NCBI GenBank assembly: GCA_037952775.1
Contig: JBANAY010000004.1
Coordinates: forward strand, 8,246,001-8,310,000
Direction of reading: 5' to 3'
Length of the DNA stretch: 64,000 nt
Origin: Clonostachys chloroleuca
Taxonomy: Eukaryota; Ascomycota; Sordariomycetes; Hypocreales; Bionectriaceae
Below are positions 44,031-56,086 of the stretch, piece after piece. Numbering within the stretch: the stretch's first letter is position 1; each line of letters begins with the position of its first letter. A program made the position numbers and the translations under genes. The notes beneath the pieces were generated by a model, which did not search any database, was not told the origin of the DNA, and saw only the letters and a program-made list of their open reading frames with translations.

Positions 44031-45504
44031 TCACGCCTTGAGAATCTTGACTAGCTCAGCAACGATGGCATCTCCGGCTTCTACGGTGCCCGTGTTGCCG
44101 CCCATATCCTTGGTTCTCAGTCCGGCGTCGATGGCGGCGCGGACCGCGTCCTCGACGAGTTTAGCCTCGTCAGGGAGATTGAGAGAGTACCGGAACATCA
44201 TGGCCACGGAAAGGATTGTGCCAATGGGGTTCTAGAAATGATGTCAGCTCTGTGCTTGCAGCGAATAGATAGGAATCGCCCGAAACGGGGTCTTAACGTA
44301 CGACAATCCCCTTTCCTGAGATGTCCGGCGCGGAACCTATCAACTGTGTTAGCGAGCAATGTCTACATGAGGGCTGGAGTGGAGGGCAAGAGTCTTACCA
44401 TGAATCGGCTCATAGATGCCAGATACCGGAGAGCTCGGAATCCCGCAGAGACTCGCGCTTGGGAGGAGCCCAATGCTTCCAGCGATGGCGCTCGCCTCGT
44501 CGCTGAGAATATCACCTGAAGAGTCATTAGCTAAACCCCCTCGAGGTGGACGAGGGGCCTCGCTCACCTGCCAAGTTAGGCGCAATCATAACGCCATTCA
44601 GATGCGTCGGGCTCTTGACCATGATCATGGCCGCGCTGTCAATGAGTTGGTGCTCGACCTTGAGATCGGGGAACTCGTTCTTGAAGACCTCATCAACCAC
44701 CTTGCGCCAGAGTCTGCTTGTTGCCAGCACGTTCGCCTTGTCCAGCGAGATGACCCGCGTTTCTTTCCGAGTCCTAGCAAGGTAGCCGCCCATGCGCGCA
44801 ATACGCTCGATTTCTGGTTTCGTGTAAACGGCGGTGTCGAATGCGTTGTGCCCATCGTATTCCTTTCGCTCTCCGAAATACAGGCCCGATGTCAACTCGC
44901 GTACAAGCATCATGTCGGTGCCGCGGCAGATGGACGCCTTCAGGGGGGAGGACTCGACGAGGGCGTCGGAGGCGAAGAAGCAGGGACGGAGGTTTCCATA
45001 GGCGGCCATCTCACTGCGCAGCTTCAGGAGACCCTGTTCCGGACGAACGGTGCCGGTGCCCCATTTGGGGCCACCGATGGCACCGAGGAGCACGGCGTGG
45101 GCGGCTTTGGCGGCAGCGAGAGCCTCGTCGGTGAGGGGGTTGCCGGTCTGGTCAATGGAGCACTGGAAAGAATCGCCGAGGTTAGCAAGAGACTTCTTCC
45201 GTGGAATGTCTTGGGGCCCGTGTGATCCGTCGTTGACTTACCCCTCCGAGCAGTTGCTCCTGCAGATTGAACTTGCCAGCGGCCGGGCGCAGCTCCTCGA
45301 CCTTCTTAATAACCTATATCGTGCGTCAGACGTGCTCAATTGAGGCCCCAAATACCCGACTCGTACCTTGATTGCCTCAGCAATGACCTATCAAGGAAAG
45401 TCAGCCTCTCTACGTTCAGAGTCAAGGTGGGAAAGCTCCGGCTATTCGGATACCTCTGGGCCGCAGTGGTCGCCAGCAAAAACAACAATGTTATGTTCCG
45501 CCAT
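44031..45504 (-). CDS. LEU2: 3-isopropylmalate dehydrogenase, seven exons (363 aa)
   Basis: Exons on the minus strand: 45454-45504, 45367-45387 (only 21 nt), 45242-45313, 44568-45162, 44399-44515, 44302-44336 and 44031-44231; all phases agree. The protein opens [17 protein letters not shown] and carries [11 protein letters not shown], the substrate-binding RxxxR region (LLKLRSEM), [16 protein letters not shown], the catalytic Tyr and Lys regions ([22 protein letters not shown]), the [22 protein letters not shown] block and [20 protein letters not shown]. It oxidatively decarboxylates 3-isopropylmalate with NAD in leucine synthesis. The length matches fungal LEU2. No Leu3-type palindrome was found upstream. 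Confidence 0.96.
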
Positions 45505-47407
45505 AGTTGCAATGCTTGTCCAACGAAGTTCGTCCAATGAGATGTCGGTCTTGGCTGACGAGGCACGAGAATTGAGTCAAAGACGAGGTGTGAGATGGGA
45601 GATCCGAGGGGTACTGTACGGAGGGAGATTGGAAAAGGAATTGAAGCTTGAAGAATGTGTTCGATAAGATAGATCAATTGGCAGAGCGAAATCGGCGACG
45701 GCTTGTGAGGGTTCAAGAACCCCGCACTTGCCGATATCGGAGAGGCAGGAAAAGCTTCCCCCGCTTCACCCCGCTTCAAGCGATGAAGATGATCTACAGA
45801 GGAACAACACATGAAGGCAATATGGATGTATATGATCTCATACATTATTATAAACATGGCTATCAAGTTCCTCAATCAAGTTGTGTTGCATTTAGATACG
45901 GATGCGGAGATACACTTGTTCATGGGTTTCTCAGTTTATCTTCAAGTTGCATCCAGTGTCAACGATTACAGCTCATGGTAAGGTTCGAGAGTCGCACTCT
46001 TAAGCACTAGTTACTGTTGGAATAGGTGCATGAGTATAGACAGCTTATTTTATTGAAGGAGCAGAAATATCCAAGGGTCTAATTGTACGGTTTCGAGACC
46101 ATTGACACAGATTGTAGTTATTTGAGTGTTAGGGTAGGCCGGAATATTAGCTGCCCTGTACTCAACTTCCAACAGATCCTGCCTCTGCGAACCACGGTAA
46201 TGGCTTTCGCGGATCACCTGCTAGCTCCCTGCCCTGCTCCCCTGAGTATATGCATCTCGTCCATAAACTGACTTATTGGCTCCAAGCAGCATCGGAAAGT
46301 GCTATCTTGCAGTGTAGATCATGGAACTGCCGCCTATGTTGACATTCCGACTTCTTACTTCTTACATTGAATTGTTATCACTTCGAGATCTTCTTTTGTC
46401 CGTGCTCAAGTAAAAAGAGGTTTGTAGCATCCAATCACAGAGTCAGAATGTTCTGAGGACAGGTCTAGATGTTCCGTCGGAGTGATCCTTCCAGGCTTTC
46501 CGTGTTCAACCAAAATTCGCCCGTGCTCCGAGGAGAGATATATGGACCATGCTCAGAGTAGTCACTTAATAGCCTCCATCTCATGTTACCTAGGGGACAG
46601 ATCCGAAACCTTGACTGGTGCGCCTCCATAAGCTAATGGTATCGTTGTATTGGACGTCTCATCGGACATAGGAAATTTGATCAATCGCCAATGTTGTTCA
46701 TCTTCACACAATGTGGAGCCCTAACGAAAGACAAAGACAAAACGTTCACATCGGTAAAGTCTATCGCGGTCACACGTTTATCGTCATTGGTAATACATTT
46801 ATGAAGCTATCAGTCCATGAGTAATTGTAAAGAAGGACCAAGGGTGCCCACACTGGGCGTTGGACACTTGAGTTGAGAGTTTTCGAGTCCTACCAAACTA
46901 CTCAAAACCAGTAATAGGAAATTGGCACAAAGAGTGGCTGCTTTCGCATAGCACAACAAGATAATCCCCAACGTCTTGGGCAATTTCGTAGTATACCTTA
47001 CCTGTTGAATCGTAAAAGAAACGATGCTGAATCGTAATTGAATTAGGTCTTTGTTCTTCAGAGGCACGTACACAAAGCACTTCCGACGGAGCTACAGAGA
47101 TTTGAGAGCAGATACATTCTTGTGCCTTAGCCTCATTGTTCCATTGTTCCGTATCTTCGAATCATTATCTAGAGGCATGTCTACAGATAAGTCCATGGCA
47201 ATAAATAGGACGGATCCGACACAGACTTTTACCAAGTAGCATTGAAGTCCCTCAGTTACTTAGATCTCACATCATCCAACTTGCACTTTAATCTACTCGG
47301 AGTTCTTCATTTATAGGACGAGTCTTGACATCTCTCAACTCTATTCTGACTGCTGTTCCTGTCGATTCATATTCCAGATCGTCCCTAATTCCTCAGTTGT
47401 GGTTGAG
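45505..47407. other. Intergenic 1.9 kb, no gene seen
   Basis: The first ~300 bases are the LEU2 promoter; a plus-strand open frame at 45648-46010 overlaps it and shows no motif. The last 130 bases are pyrimidine-rich and fit the leader of the small gene at 47408. Nothing else is supported. Confidence 0.35.
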
Positions 47408-48171
47408 ATGTCTTTCTCCACTCATGCCGAATATGACCTCACCAAGAACCCTCAGGCTGTCCCTCAGTTCCTCCTCGATGCCTGGGTTTTGACGGTTAAT
47501 GTTGAATTCCTCGAGCTAAACTCGAAGGGTGTGTTCGTCACGTAGATGAACAACGAAAAAAATCATGTCGTTCTCAAGTTCTCGCTCATTCATCAAGTTC
47601 AGGGCCTTATAACGGTATTGATGGATATGAGGATTGACGACAGTCATGGAAGTCCTGAGCTAGACGAGGGAAAGCCGAGGTATCAGCTTGGTAAACTCAT
47701 CATGTATACTCTTGATCGGGAAAGAGAATATACCTGTTCGGCCCGTACTTACACCATTTATCTGATTAAGTGCTTGAAATTCGAGGAAATCATCCTCGAC
47801 GTCACTGAATCAGGTATACAGCATTTCAAATTTGCCAATATCGGCGACAGGTATTTTAGGAGTCCGGATTTCATGTTTGTCTCCAACCTCTCTCCTAGGA
47901 ATTGCTGTTCCGTTTTGCCTAACAAACTCATAGTATTCAAGTCCTACATTTGCTCAAAGCGAAACGCCACATAGGATCAAGGGTCGTCGAGCCGTGTCCA
48001 GACCGTCCCGCAGCTACCAATGACATCTACCAAGCCTTGGGACAACGTTATACGCCCGAGGGAATCTTCGAGTGTCCTATCGACAAGGGAATCTTCCAGG
48101 GCTTTATCGACAAGGGATACCTCCGCAACTATGAGCGCCTGGAAACCGACGACATGCCATATGCTTTATAG
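47408..48171 (+). CDS. Small orphan gene, probably decayed
   Basis: From the ATG at 47408 (MSFSTHAEYDLTKNPQAVPQ) the frame meets a TAG at 47543. A possible 51-nt intron (GTTAAT...CACGTAG with a GCTAAAC branch, about 47495-47545) would remove it and continue as MNNEKNHVVLKFSLIHQ to 47974. A last frame ending at 48171 carries GIFECPIDKGIFQGFIDKGY, a short internal duplication, in a different phase with no clear intron joining it. Composition looks protein-like and the leader is promoter-like, so a gene existed. I recognise no family; it may be broken. Confidence 0.35.
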
Positions 48172-49848
48172 TGGCATCTGATTACGTACTGCATATGGGT
48201 ACTTTCCTGTCTCAACAATCGAGATTTTACGAGTCAAAGGACCGGTCTCGAAGCTGTTGGGCTATTGTGTCGAATACTGCGGGAAATCTTCTATGTCTTT
48301 AGAGCATGCCTTATATGGTATCAATGTTTAGTTCATTAGCCGCGCTTGACTTTCTATACTACCCCGTCAATACTCAATGTGGCCAAAGGCATGCTGTATC
48401 ACTGGCATGGAAACGGAAGTGCGCACAACCCAAAGTGGAGAGGACGAAATTCAAGCACGCAGGTGTCTGAACATTGCCTCCATGCTCACAATTCTGGACA
48501 ATTTAGCCAAATAGACGGTCTGTGGCAGATCAAACACAATGAATTCAGTTATGCTTGCGCAATTTACCTTCATTACCATCTCTATAGGATGGAAGTACCA
48601 CGAGGCTAGAGATTGCTGTACCAACGCTATTGTGGAATTGAATCCGGCCCTTGAGATAAATATAGACTCAACGTTTTGGCGATAAGGGCTAACGACTACC
48701 TAGTCTGATGCTTCATGTTAATGGGTATTCTATAATGGGTATACTTGCAATGTCTTACTTCTCCTTCTTACGACATTTAAATGGCTATTTCAAATGCTAA
48801 GTGGCTATAAAAGAAATTTACTGAACATCGATTAAGGATTTCTCATTAATGTGTTTTGCTAACTATCTCCTCGACGCTTTCCATATTTGATGTTTAGTCC
48901 ACCAACCTCGAATAAACTAAGCCTAACTTTAGTGCCTCTGGTTTTTCAAAATAGCTATGTAATCCCAAAAGTCTATGAGCTTTGAATCTACTTAATATGT
49001 TCTGCCTCTAATGCATTAGGGACAATTTCTTGGTATAGCCAAAGGTGGACTTAGTATCAAGTCTAAATATCTTACCGATTTGGAGACGGTGGCACGTTTT
49101 TTTCTGGGATCTCAAGTGTAAGATATACTGCGATAAGCTTTATATCGCTGCACGAAAGGTTAACGGCTGGAAGATGGCTGTAGAAGGGCTCAATCGGTCG
49201 ATGATTGATCCTTTTCAGAAAGGGATGACACTTAAGTGACGTTCCGGCCTAGCAATGATCAGTCCCATCGAACGAAAGCATTTACATAACTTACAAGCCT
49301 CTCAGACAAGGCGCTGGTAATCTTCGCTCCCATTTGTTTTGCTTTTGGCGAATTCGTTTTATGGTTCGCGAACAATTGGCTACAACACAAGGTACTGTAA
49401 AATCTGGCCGAAGTGCGGTGCCTGTACAGCCGGCTCCGGAAATCAACACACTAGAATCCAATTAGTTGGTCGCTGACTCACTAAAACCTGCAGCTTTCGG
49501 GGGATAAAAGTCCATCAGACGTTTCGGATAACACCCCGGTGGACGGAGCTATTGACTTTTTGATTGGTGTCTTGGAAGATGATAAGTTTAGTACATGCAA
49601 CCTGGCATGTCACAACGTTCCTGAGTGCGTCACAACTTGAAACTATCACAGTTTCATCAAGTGAGTGTACAAAAACATGGTATGCGTAAGGATTGAGGTT
49701 GCTCTGCAAAAGAAGCCTGTCGTCTAACATACAAATCCTAACAAAGCCAAATTGTGCGCCAATACGAAACAACCATCCTTCTGGCTAATATTCTATTCAG
49801 TAATGGTCCTGACAACATCAAAATTGCACTTGTTCAAACTCCCTTCAG
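48172..49848. other. Intergenic 1.7 kb, no gene seen
   Basis: AT-rich from about 48700 with only short unsupported frames on both strands. Confidence 0.35.
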
Positions 49849-51230
49849 TTATTCCCCTAGTGGGATGACAGCAACCCCATTGGGTTGCAGATACTTCGGC
49901 ATGTTATAACGCGGTGAGGACAGCGTCCACTGCCACAAACCGGTGGCAATGTGGCGACAGGTATCTGCATACGCGCGTAGATCAGAGCTGCTTCGGCCAT
50001 TCATCTCATATTGGTGCCCAAGAGAGGCCGCAGCTTGATCAAAAGAAGTTATTGCCCCCTCAATCTCATGGAGTTAATTTTGCACGATGCAATTCAAGTC
50101 GTTTGGTTCCGAAGCACTCCACAAGATGGGAATGGCACTTTGGGCCACGCCGTTACGCTGGAACGCGTTAGCAGAACGTACTTGCCAGTAATTTGTATAC
50201 TTACCAGCTCTTTTTGCAGTGAATAAATATCGTTGATTCTACACAGGTCAGCGAAGCCCCAATATATCGATTTGTTCCACTCACAGCATGCATATGACGC
50301 TGATACTCTTCCACATGCATCCCATCTCTGCACTCTGGGTGACCCATTCTGGCAACGTAACCTCCACGGTCAGTCTGAAGATCGTTAGTAGAGGCGGATA
50401 TATCGTGATAAAACGACAACCCACTCGCAGATTGCCAAGCTCGGACCAATAGCGGAAGTGTCCAGGCGCAGGTTCATATAATTATCAAAATTGGGCAGGC
50501 GGTCTTCATTAGAGTCCCCAATTTGCTCGACGGCCGCTTGCTCGATAAACGTCTTGATAGTGTGGGTAAATCGCTTTGTTTGGTCTCAAAGCAAGTAAGC
50601 TAAGACTTCACAGGCAGAAGGGTTGGAGGTTTTACCACTGCTCATGTTGATGCGTAGTTGTTCGCTCAAGAGATCAAATATCTTCATGGCATTAGGACCA
50701 GCTGAGCTAGAATGGGCATTGTATGGGTCGAACACTTCCTCAACGTGGCGGAGGGAACGGCTACAGTAATCCTTAGCATTCTCGTGATTGGTGGCGGTGC
50801 ACGTGTTTCCTTCTCCCATGTCAATTTCGTCGTCCCAGAGAAAGATCCACAGGAGCAGTTGGGTAGCGATTAATAACCCAGCCCGTGGGCAGGTAGGATA
50901 ACACCTAGTTACTTGTGAGCTTCTCAAATCGAGGAAACCGGTGAATTGCCTTACAACGCTGCCAGTAGTCCAAAGTCACATTTCCTCAGCTTCATTAGTT
51001 TTTCTGGAGCTTCGATGGTCCTGAATTGATTTAGCCGCGTTTCTTACAGTCGGGAACGCGACATACATTTCAAGGAGCTTTTCAACCTCAGCTCGCGCAG
51101 TTTCGATGTTTGGGTTCGCTCCTCTTGGCCAGTCTTGCAACAACCGACCCAGGCCGGGCACGTAGAGAGTCATTTGCGAAAGGGTGGTGGCAATACTCTT
51201 CGCCGGCTGTTCTGTGGGCGTTTGAAGCAT
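49849..51230 (-). pseudogene. Class I terpene synthase, six introns, one frameshift and one stop
   Basis: Minus-strand exons: 50955-51230, 50636-50904, 50425-50584, 50285-50374, 50205-50238, then 49849-50157; introns are 46-51 nt and fit in phase. It carries the metal motif WDDEID (DDxxD), the second metal site NDIYSLQKE (NSE/DTE type), and near the C-terminus WTLSSPRY, the conserved Arg-Tyr pair. Length would be about 378 aa, normal for a fungal sesquiterpene synthase. Two lesions: a one-base insertion near 51017-51021 between NAAKSIQ and IEAPEKLMKL, and an in-frame TAA at 50074-50076 (AAT TAA CTC), about 75 codons before the natural stop. All catalytic motifs remain, so decay is recent or partly consensus error. 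No prenyltransferase or P450 is seen beside it. Confidence 0.8.
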
Positions 51231-52283
51231 CGTGGAATGAATGATCGTCCCTCCAAACAAATAGTCTCGACTGACAGAGAAGATTATTCACAGCCTATTA
51301 AATCGGTCGATTCGCAACGTGCTCAGTTAAAAATTGGGAAATTAACTCCTTTTTCAACGGACTGAACTGGTATCATTTTGCTGGAGCAAGGTAGGGAATA
51401 TGCAGTTTTTTCCCTTCTTCGAAGAGCCCTCACAAAACGACGGCCCGTTTGCCCCCTTAAATGTGACATTCCACCCAGACACCTTCTCCTAGCACGGCAG
51501 GCTAGCTGTTGCAATTCGTTCTATTTGACGAATATACATGACTCGTGATATGAAGAAGTTCCACGAATGATCACGTCAAGAGTTTCACCAAAACATGTCG
51601 TTATGTAACATGCCAGTCAGCTTGCTCCAACACTGAACCATTTCTGGACCAAGACACTTATCTTCTTGATCACCGATGATAGTGTCTTTGACTACCCAAG
51701 TAGTGCGTTCGGGGATCAATTATCGAGTCATTGGAATTTGCGGTGGCGAGTTGAACACAAAAAGCAAATTGATCCAGTTATTCTAGCACTAACAAGATGC
51801 AAGACAAAGAAACGACTCGATCGGTCTTTTCATCACGGGGAACGGGTTACGTTACATCAGACTGTTGCAATAGCTATGTTGAACTGTATTAATGAACTTT
51901 GCTATAAGTCATAGATTCAGGTAGCAAGCCACCTATGACGAGCACCCAAGAGATAACATGCTCCGAGCCAGTGCTGTGACGTGTTCTAGCCGGGAAGCAC
52001 GGCTATACATCTTTTTTTCCATGAAGAAACAACGTAGATCGGATTGAATGGTTTTGCCTTGCATATCTGGAAGATACGGGAAAGCTATTTCGTCACTCCA
52101 TTTCAGTAATTTGAATTGTCTTAGATAAGGGGTTCTGGTCGGCTGAAGGACGAGAATTGCCACACCGCTACTATGCCGCGATCTGCCGGAACGTACATGC
52201 TTGAAAATGGCCACAGTAGTCGTCGGTCCACTTCAAAGACTAACAAATATGCCTGTCATAGACATCATAATCCTTGAGTCTAT
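51231..52283. other. Intergenic ~1 kb, no gene seen
   Basis: Short frames at 51666-51914 (+) and 51933-52214 (-) show no motif or promoter. It contains the upstream region of the terpene synthase relic and the 3' flank of the hydrolase. Confidence 0.3.
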
Positions 52284-53736
52284 CTAATACGTTCCGCCAG
52301 TCGTATTCTTGGGAATCTGGACCTTGTCCCAAACATCCAACAGCCAATCAAGACTAACTTGAGCGAGCTGAGCCTCAGCTCCAAGCTGGCAGTGCTCGCC
52401 AGCACCTAATTCAGTTCGGAATAAATTGTATGTGGCGAGGTCCCCCAGAGTCTCATACATGCTGACAGCCTGGCCTGGCGCGATAGTGTCGTGCTCACCT
52501 TCGGCGACTAGAACTGGGCTAGTGACGTTTGCTAGAGTGTCCGCCTCCGCAGTGACTTTGCCCAGTCCAGTGAACCACTCAAATGGGCTGGTAGTGTTGA
52601 ACGCCCATGTTCCCTGAGCAATGCCCCATCGGAGATTGGTGGGCATGCTGGAGTTGTTCATAACAGAGGTCATCACTTTATCAAAGACGGTCTTGTTCCC
52701 ACTCTTGAAGATCGCGGTGAGCTGGTCGCCGAGGTTAATTGTCTTCTGCAGGTTCATCAACCCATCAATGGCGAATACTGCTGAAAGGCGATGTTCGCGT
52801 GAGGCTGCCCTTGGAGCAAGGATTCCGCCGAACGAGAGACCGGCGAGGGCAATCTTCTTCTTGTCAACGTCATCACGGGTCTCCAGGTAGTCGACAATGG
52901 GAGAAACGACATCCCACCAGTTATCGATGAAACCAGCATTCTGTTGGCGGCGTACAGTTGGCTGTCCGGGACCCTCGTAGCTCACATAGTTCCAGCCTCT
53001 TTCAAGGATAGAACGCCCAATAGTGTGGTACAAGGCTTCTTGATTACCATCGTATCCTGTGCCAACAATAACCGTTGGGGTCTTCACTGAGGGCTGTCTT
53101 CCGTGATGGCCATTGGCACTGGGCTCTTGCTGGGCAGGGAAATAGATGATTGGAATAGTGAAGCCATTGGCAGTCAGATTTTTCCTGATAGGTGGGATTG
53201 TAAGAAGATTGGTAGCGGCATCGAAATCAGCCAATGCTGAATTCCAGAGGCTGTTGATTCGGGGGTCGCTTTGATTCCCGTGAAGGTAAAAGTCGGCAGC
53301 CCGATAATAGCTAGAAGCCCGGAAGTAGGCTTCCCTAGCCGAGACTGGGAAGCGCTTCGAGTCGATGGAGGTAGCCTTTGTATGCAAAGCATCGGCGAGA
53401 AACTTGAATTCTGAGTACCAGCTTTCAAAATCCCCGGGAACAATCTGGCTGGCTGCGCGCAAGACTGTCAAAATTAGTGTGAGATATTGCGGCTGTCTTC
53501 TGGGGATACAGAAGTCGTACCTTCACCAGTGCTTGCTCCTCCAGCATTACTTAAAGCCAAGTATTCTTCCAGAACGAAAGCAAAGTGAGAGTCAGTACTC
53601 AATGTGTAGATCGGAGCTGAGTTCAAGCCAAGCTGCTGATGTTAGCCTTCTATGAATCCCAATTTGTTAGCGGAAGACATACTGCGCCGATCACATAGGC
53701 GGCGCCTAGAACATAGGAACTCTTGACGGAAAGCAT
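52284..53736 (-). CDS. Secreted alpha/beta hydrolase, three exons (449 aa)
   Basis: Exons: 53683-53736, 53521-53635 and 52284-53464; introns are 47 and 56 nt, in phase. The start MLSVKSSYVLGAAYVIGA is signal-like. A helical N-terminal cap (YFRASSYYRAADFYLHGN) precedes the hydrolase core: GTGYDGNQE, YEGPGQPTVR, nucleophile elbow GLSFGG, then VLVAEGEHDTIAP (acid) and GAGEHCQLG (His). The cap and the GTGYDG/EGPGQ blocks match the group of 2,6-dihydropseudooxynicotine hydrolase and fungal polyketide-chain hydrolases that cleave C-C or ester bonds. The substrate is unknown. It lies next to the terpene synthase relic. Confidence 0.85.
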
Positions 53737-55002
53737 ATTTTCAACTTTGAGAGTTATATTCTTCTTTCAACAGTCGAGGTAGGTTAAGAAAGATGATATG
53801 AGAGGTATACAAACGATCTTTCAAAATCTGGCGGATCAGATCTTTATAATCCTACTTCTGCCCACTTTGGAATTGGAGTCTAACACATATACATCAATGC
53901 CCGTGCACTTTTCGGCACTTCGATCCGGCAGATTTCTGCCGTATCCTGAGTTGAAAGGAATCGTCAGCTTAGAGGCAGAGGCTCTCACAATCCATCTCCG
54001 GGGCCGGGGCAGTTGTGGGATCGGTTATCTCGGCACAGTCGCTCCCTGGTCTTGACTTATTAAAACGATTCGAATTGACTCTTAAGACCGTTGCCCTGAT
54101 AGTTTTAACCAACCAATTCCCGGGCTTCAGCCCCAGGATAACAAAGGGTCCAGCAGGGGCCAGTTGGCCTCGCTTACGATGTTTCCTTGGGTTCATGAGC
54201 GACTTCGGGCAAGCTCTGTTTGAAGACACAGTCAGCCGTCGTGGGGGCATGCAGGGCAACACGTGGGATTAATCTTGATCATCTCCAGACGACCCAAGCT
54301 CAAACCCAGGCCGTCAGCTACACCGGAGACTAGGGAGACCCTCTCCGCATCCTTTGGTGTTCTTCCTAATACAGCTTTAAGCCGCGACGCGGCCCCACCG
54401 AGGCCAACATGATGACCGGATATCACGGCTTTTCATAAGCAACCCAATACCCATTTCAATAGTTGACTTTCTCTGTTACAACGGCCCCAGGGTTCGGAAT
54501 TTCCCCAGAACCCTCCGTTGATGGTTAGTCCCAGAGATATCTCAGAGTATTTACTGACTGAAGCGTCCTGAGGTTCGGTAGATACTTGTAGAGGGACTCT
54601 CTGTAGTCGGATTCTTTAGTTATAACAAGTGGGCTCGTAATGCAACAAGTTAGTAGAATATTGCAGTCGCTAGCCAACCGCTAGGCCAAGATTTTTACCT
54701 ATTTCAGTAGAAAGCACATGCACCTGCGTCTGTAGTAGCCAAGCCACTTGTGGACTCTTGAAAGTTTCTCAACCACAATCGTTGCCTAACGGAGGACAGA
54801 CGAGATGACAGACGAGATCAGTATTCACTGGTCAAACATGCGCCCGGCGAAGAATTGGCTCTGCCAACTCTAATCGTCCGGCTCAAGTTCGGCTATCAAC
54901 TGATCGCCCCACTCCAAACTCGACTATCTTAAATTAGGCAAGTAGCTGATAACCCCGCTCCAAGCTTGACCCTACTCTAGCACTCGAGACCCCAATCTGA
55001 AA
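53737..55002. other. Intergenic 1.27 kb, no gene seen
   Basis: Overlapping short frames on both strands at 53969-54426 lack motifs. Around 54850-54980 a loose repeated phrase (..gctcaagttcg/ccaaactcg/ccaagcttgac..) occurs in front of the BTB gene. Confidence 0.3.
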
Positions 55003-56086
55003 ATGAGTATCGAGCGCGAGGAGTTTGATCGTCAAGGCGATACATTGATTGTGATTCCTGCGACATCACTCAGAGTTAGCCAACCTGTCTTGTTTCAACC
55101 TGCTGCCGAGCCACAACCCGAGTATCGTTTCTTGTGCTCTAAGAAACATCTTTCTACAGTATCACGTCGTGCTCATAAAGTGCTGTCTGGCGGATTTAAA
55201 GAATCAATTCCAGACGAGGGCGATGGCCTTCATCATTGGACTATCCAGCCGATTTTCGATCCATATGCTTGGAAGATTGTGTTGAAAATTATCCATGGGA
55301 GAATCGGGATCTTCCTCGTACAGTCACAGTCGAGCAGTTAGCTGGAATAGCTGCCATCGTCGACGATCTAGACTGCCATGAGGCTGTTTGGTTCTTCTCT
55401 CAAGGATCGCTTCCTCAACCGCCATACGCGTCTCATACCATCTTCGCGCAAGACACTTACAGACTAATCTTGATCGCATTCGTCTTTGAGCAGCCTGAAA
55501 TGTTTCAGTATGCAACCCAACGAGCCGTTGTGGAAAGTTTGCCCCTTTCATTTGAAACTGGGGTTCCGATACGTCCAATCATTCCCGGTTCGTCTCCATG
55601 TATGTCCATACCAGTGAAATACTAACTTTTTCAGAGCACATGAAGGGGCAGAGAGATGCGGTGGTTCAAAGCTTGTTGGAAGGCCTGAAACAGATACAAA
55701 CTAAACTACTTGAGAAGAAGTTGGGCTGTAACTTTGGTTGCAGAGCCATGTTGCTTGGGACACTGATCCAGAAGATGGACATACGTCCACTTGGGCTGTT
55801 CGGTCACCCGCCCCTTGAGAGGCAGAGTATCAGCATGATCGTTCGTTCATTGAGAGAAGATCAGCCGACAATTTACTACAGCCCTAAGGAACAAAGCATC
55901 GCAGGCAAACGCTCAAATGAATGGAGCTACTCATCTGGCCACAATGGTACGGCTAGGATTCCTCAAGCGCTTGTTAGTCATACTTGTGGGCTGGAAAAAT
56001 TCATTGACCCTCTGCTTCAAACTGCTGAAAGGGAAGCAAAAGGCTTGCAGCTTGTCGACTACCAAGATAGTGAACATCGGACCTGA
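55003..56086 (+). CDS. BTB/POZ-domain protein, two exons, one frameshift
   Basis: Exon 1 is 55003-55587 and exon 2 is 55635-56086 (47-nt intron, CTAAC branch), about 345 aa. The BTB fold is visible: GDTLIVI, EYRFLCSKKHLSTVSRRAHKV, then WKIVLKIIHGR and, in the next frame, RTVTVEQLAGIAAIVDDLDC and AVWFFSQ. The change of frame lies at about 55296-55303; one extra A in AGAATC would restore IHGRNRDLPR. Fungal proteins of this kind, with the BTB near the N-terminus and an unknown C-terminal half, form large families of unknown role, possibly Cullin-3 adaptors. Confidence 0.7.

Noticed and set aside
45648..46010. Plus-strand 120-residue frame upstream of LEU2
   Set aside because: Overlaps the LEU2 promoter; no recognisable domain.
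51028..51054. 27-nt stretch in the terpene synthase with donor GTAAGA, CTAAA branch and TTCAG acceptor
   Set aside because: Far below fungal intron size, and removing it does not restore the downstream frame. A one-base indel beside it explains the data better.
49849..53736. Complete terpenoid biosynthetic cluster
   Set aside because: Only a broken synthase and a hydrolase are adjacent; no P450, prenyl synthase or transporter is visible.
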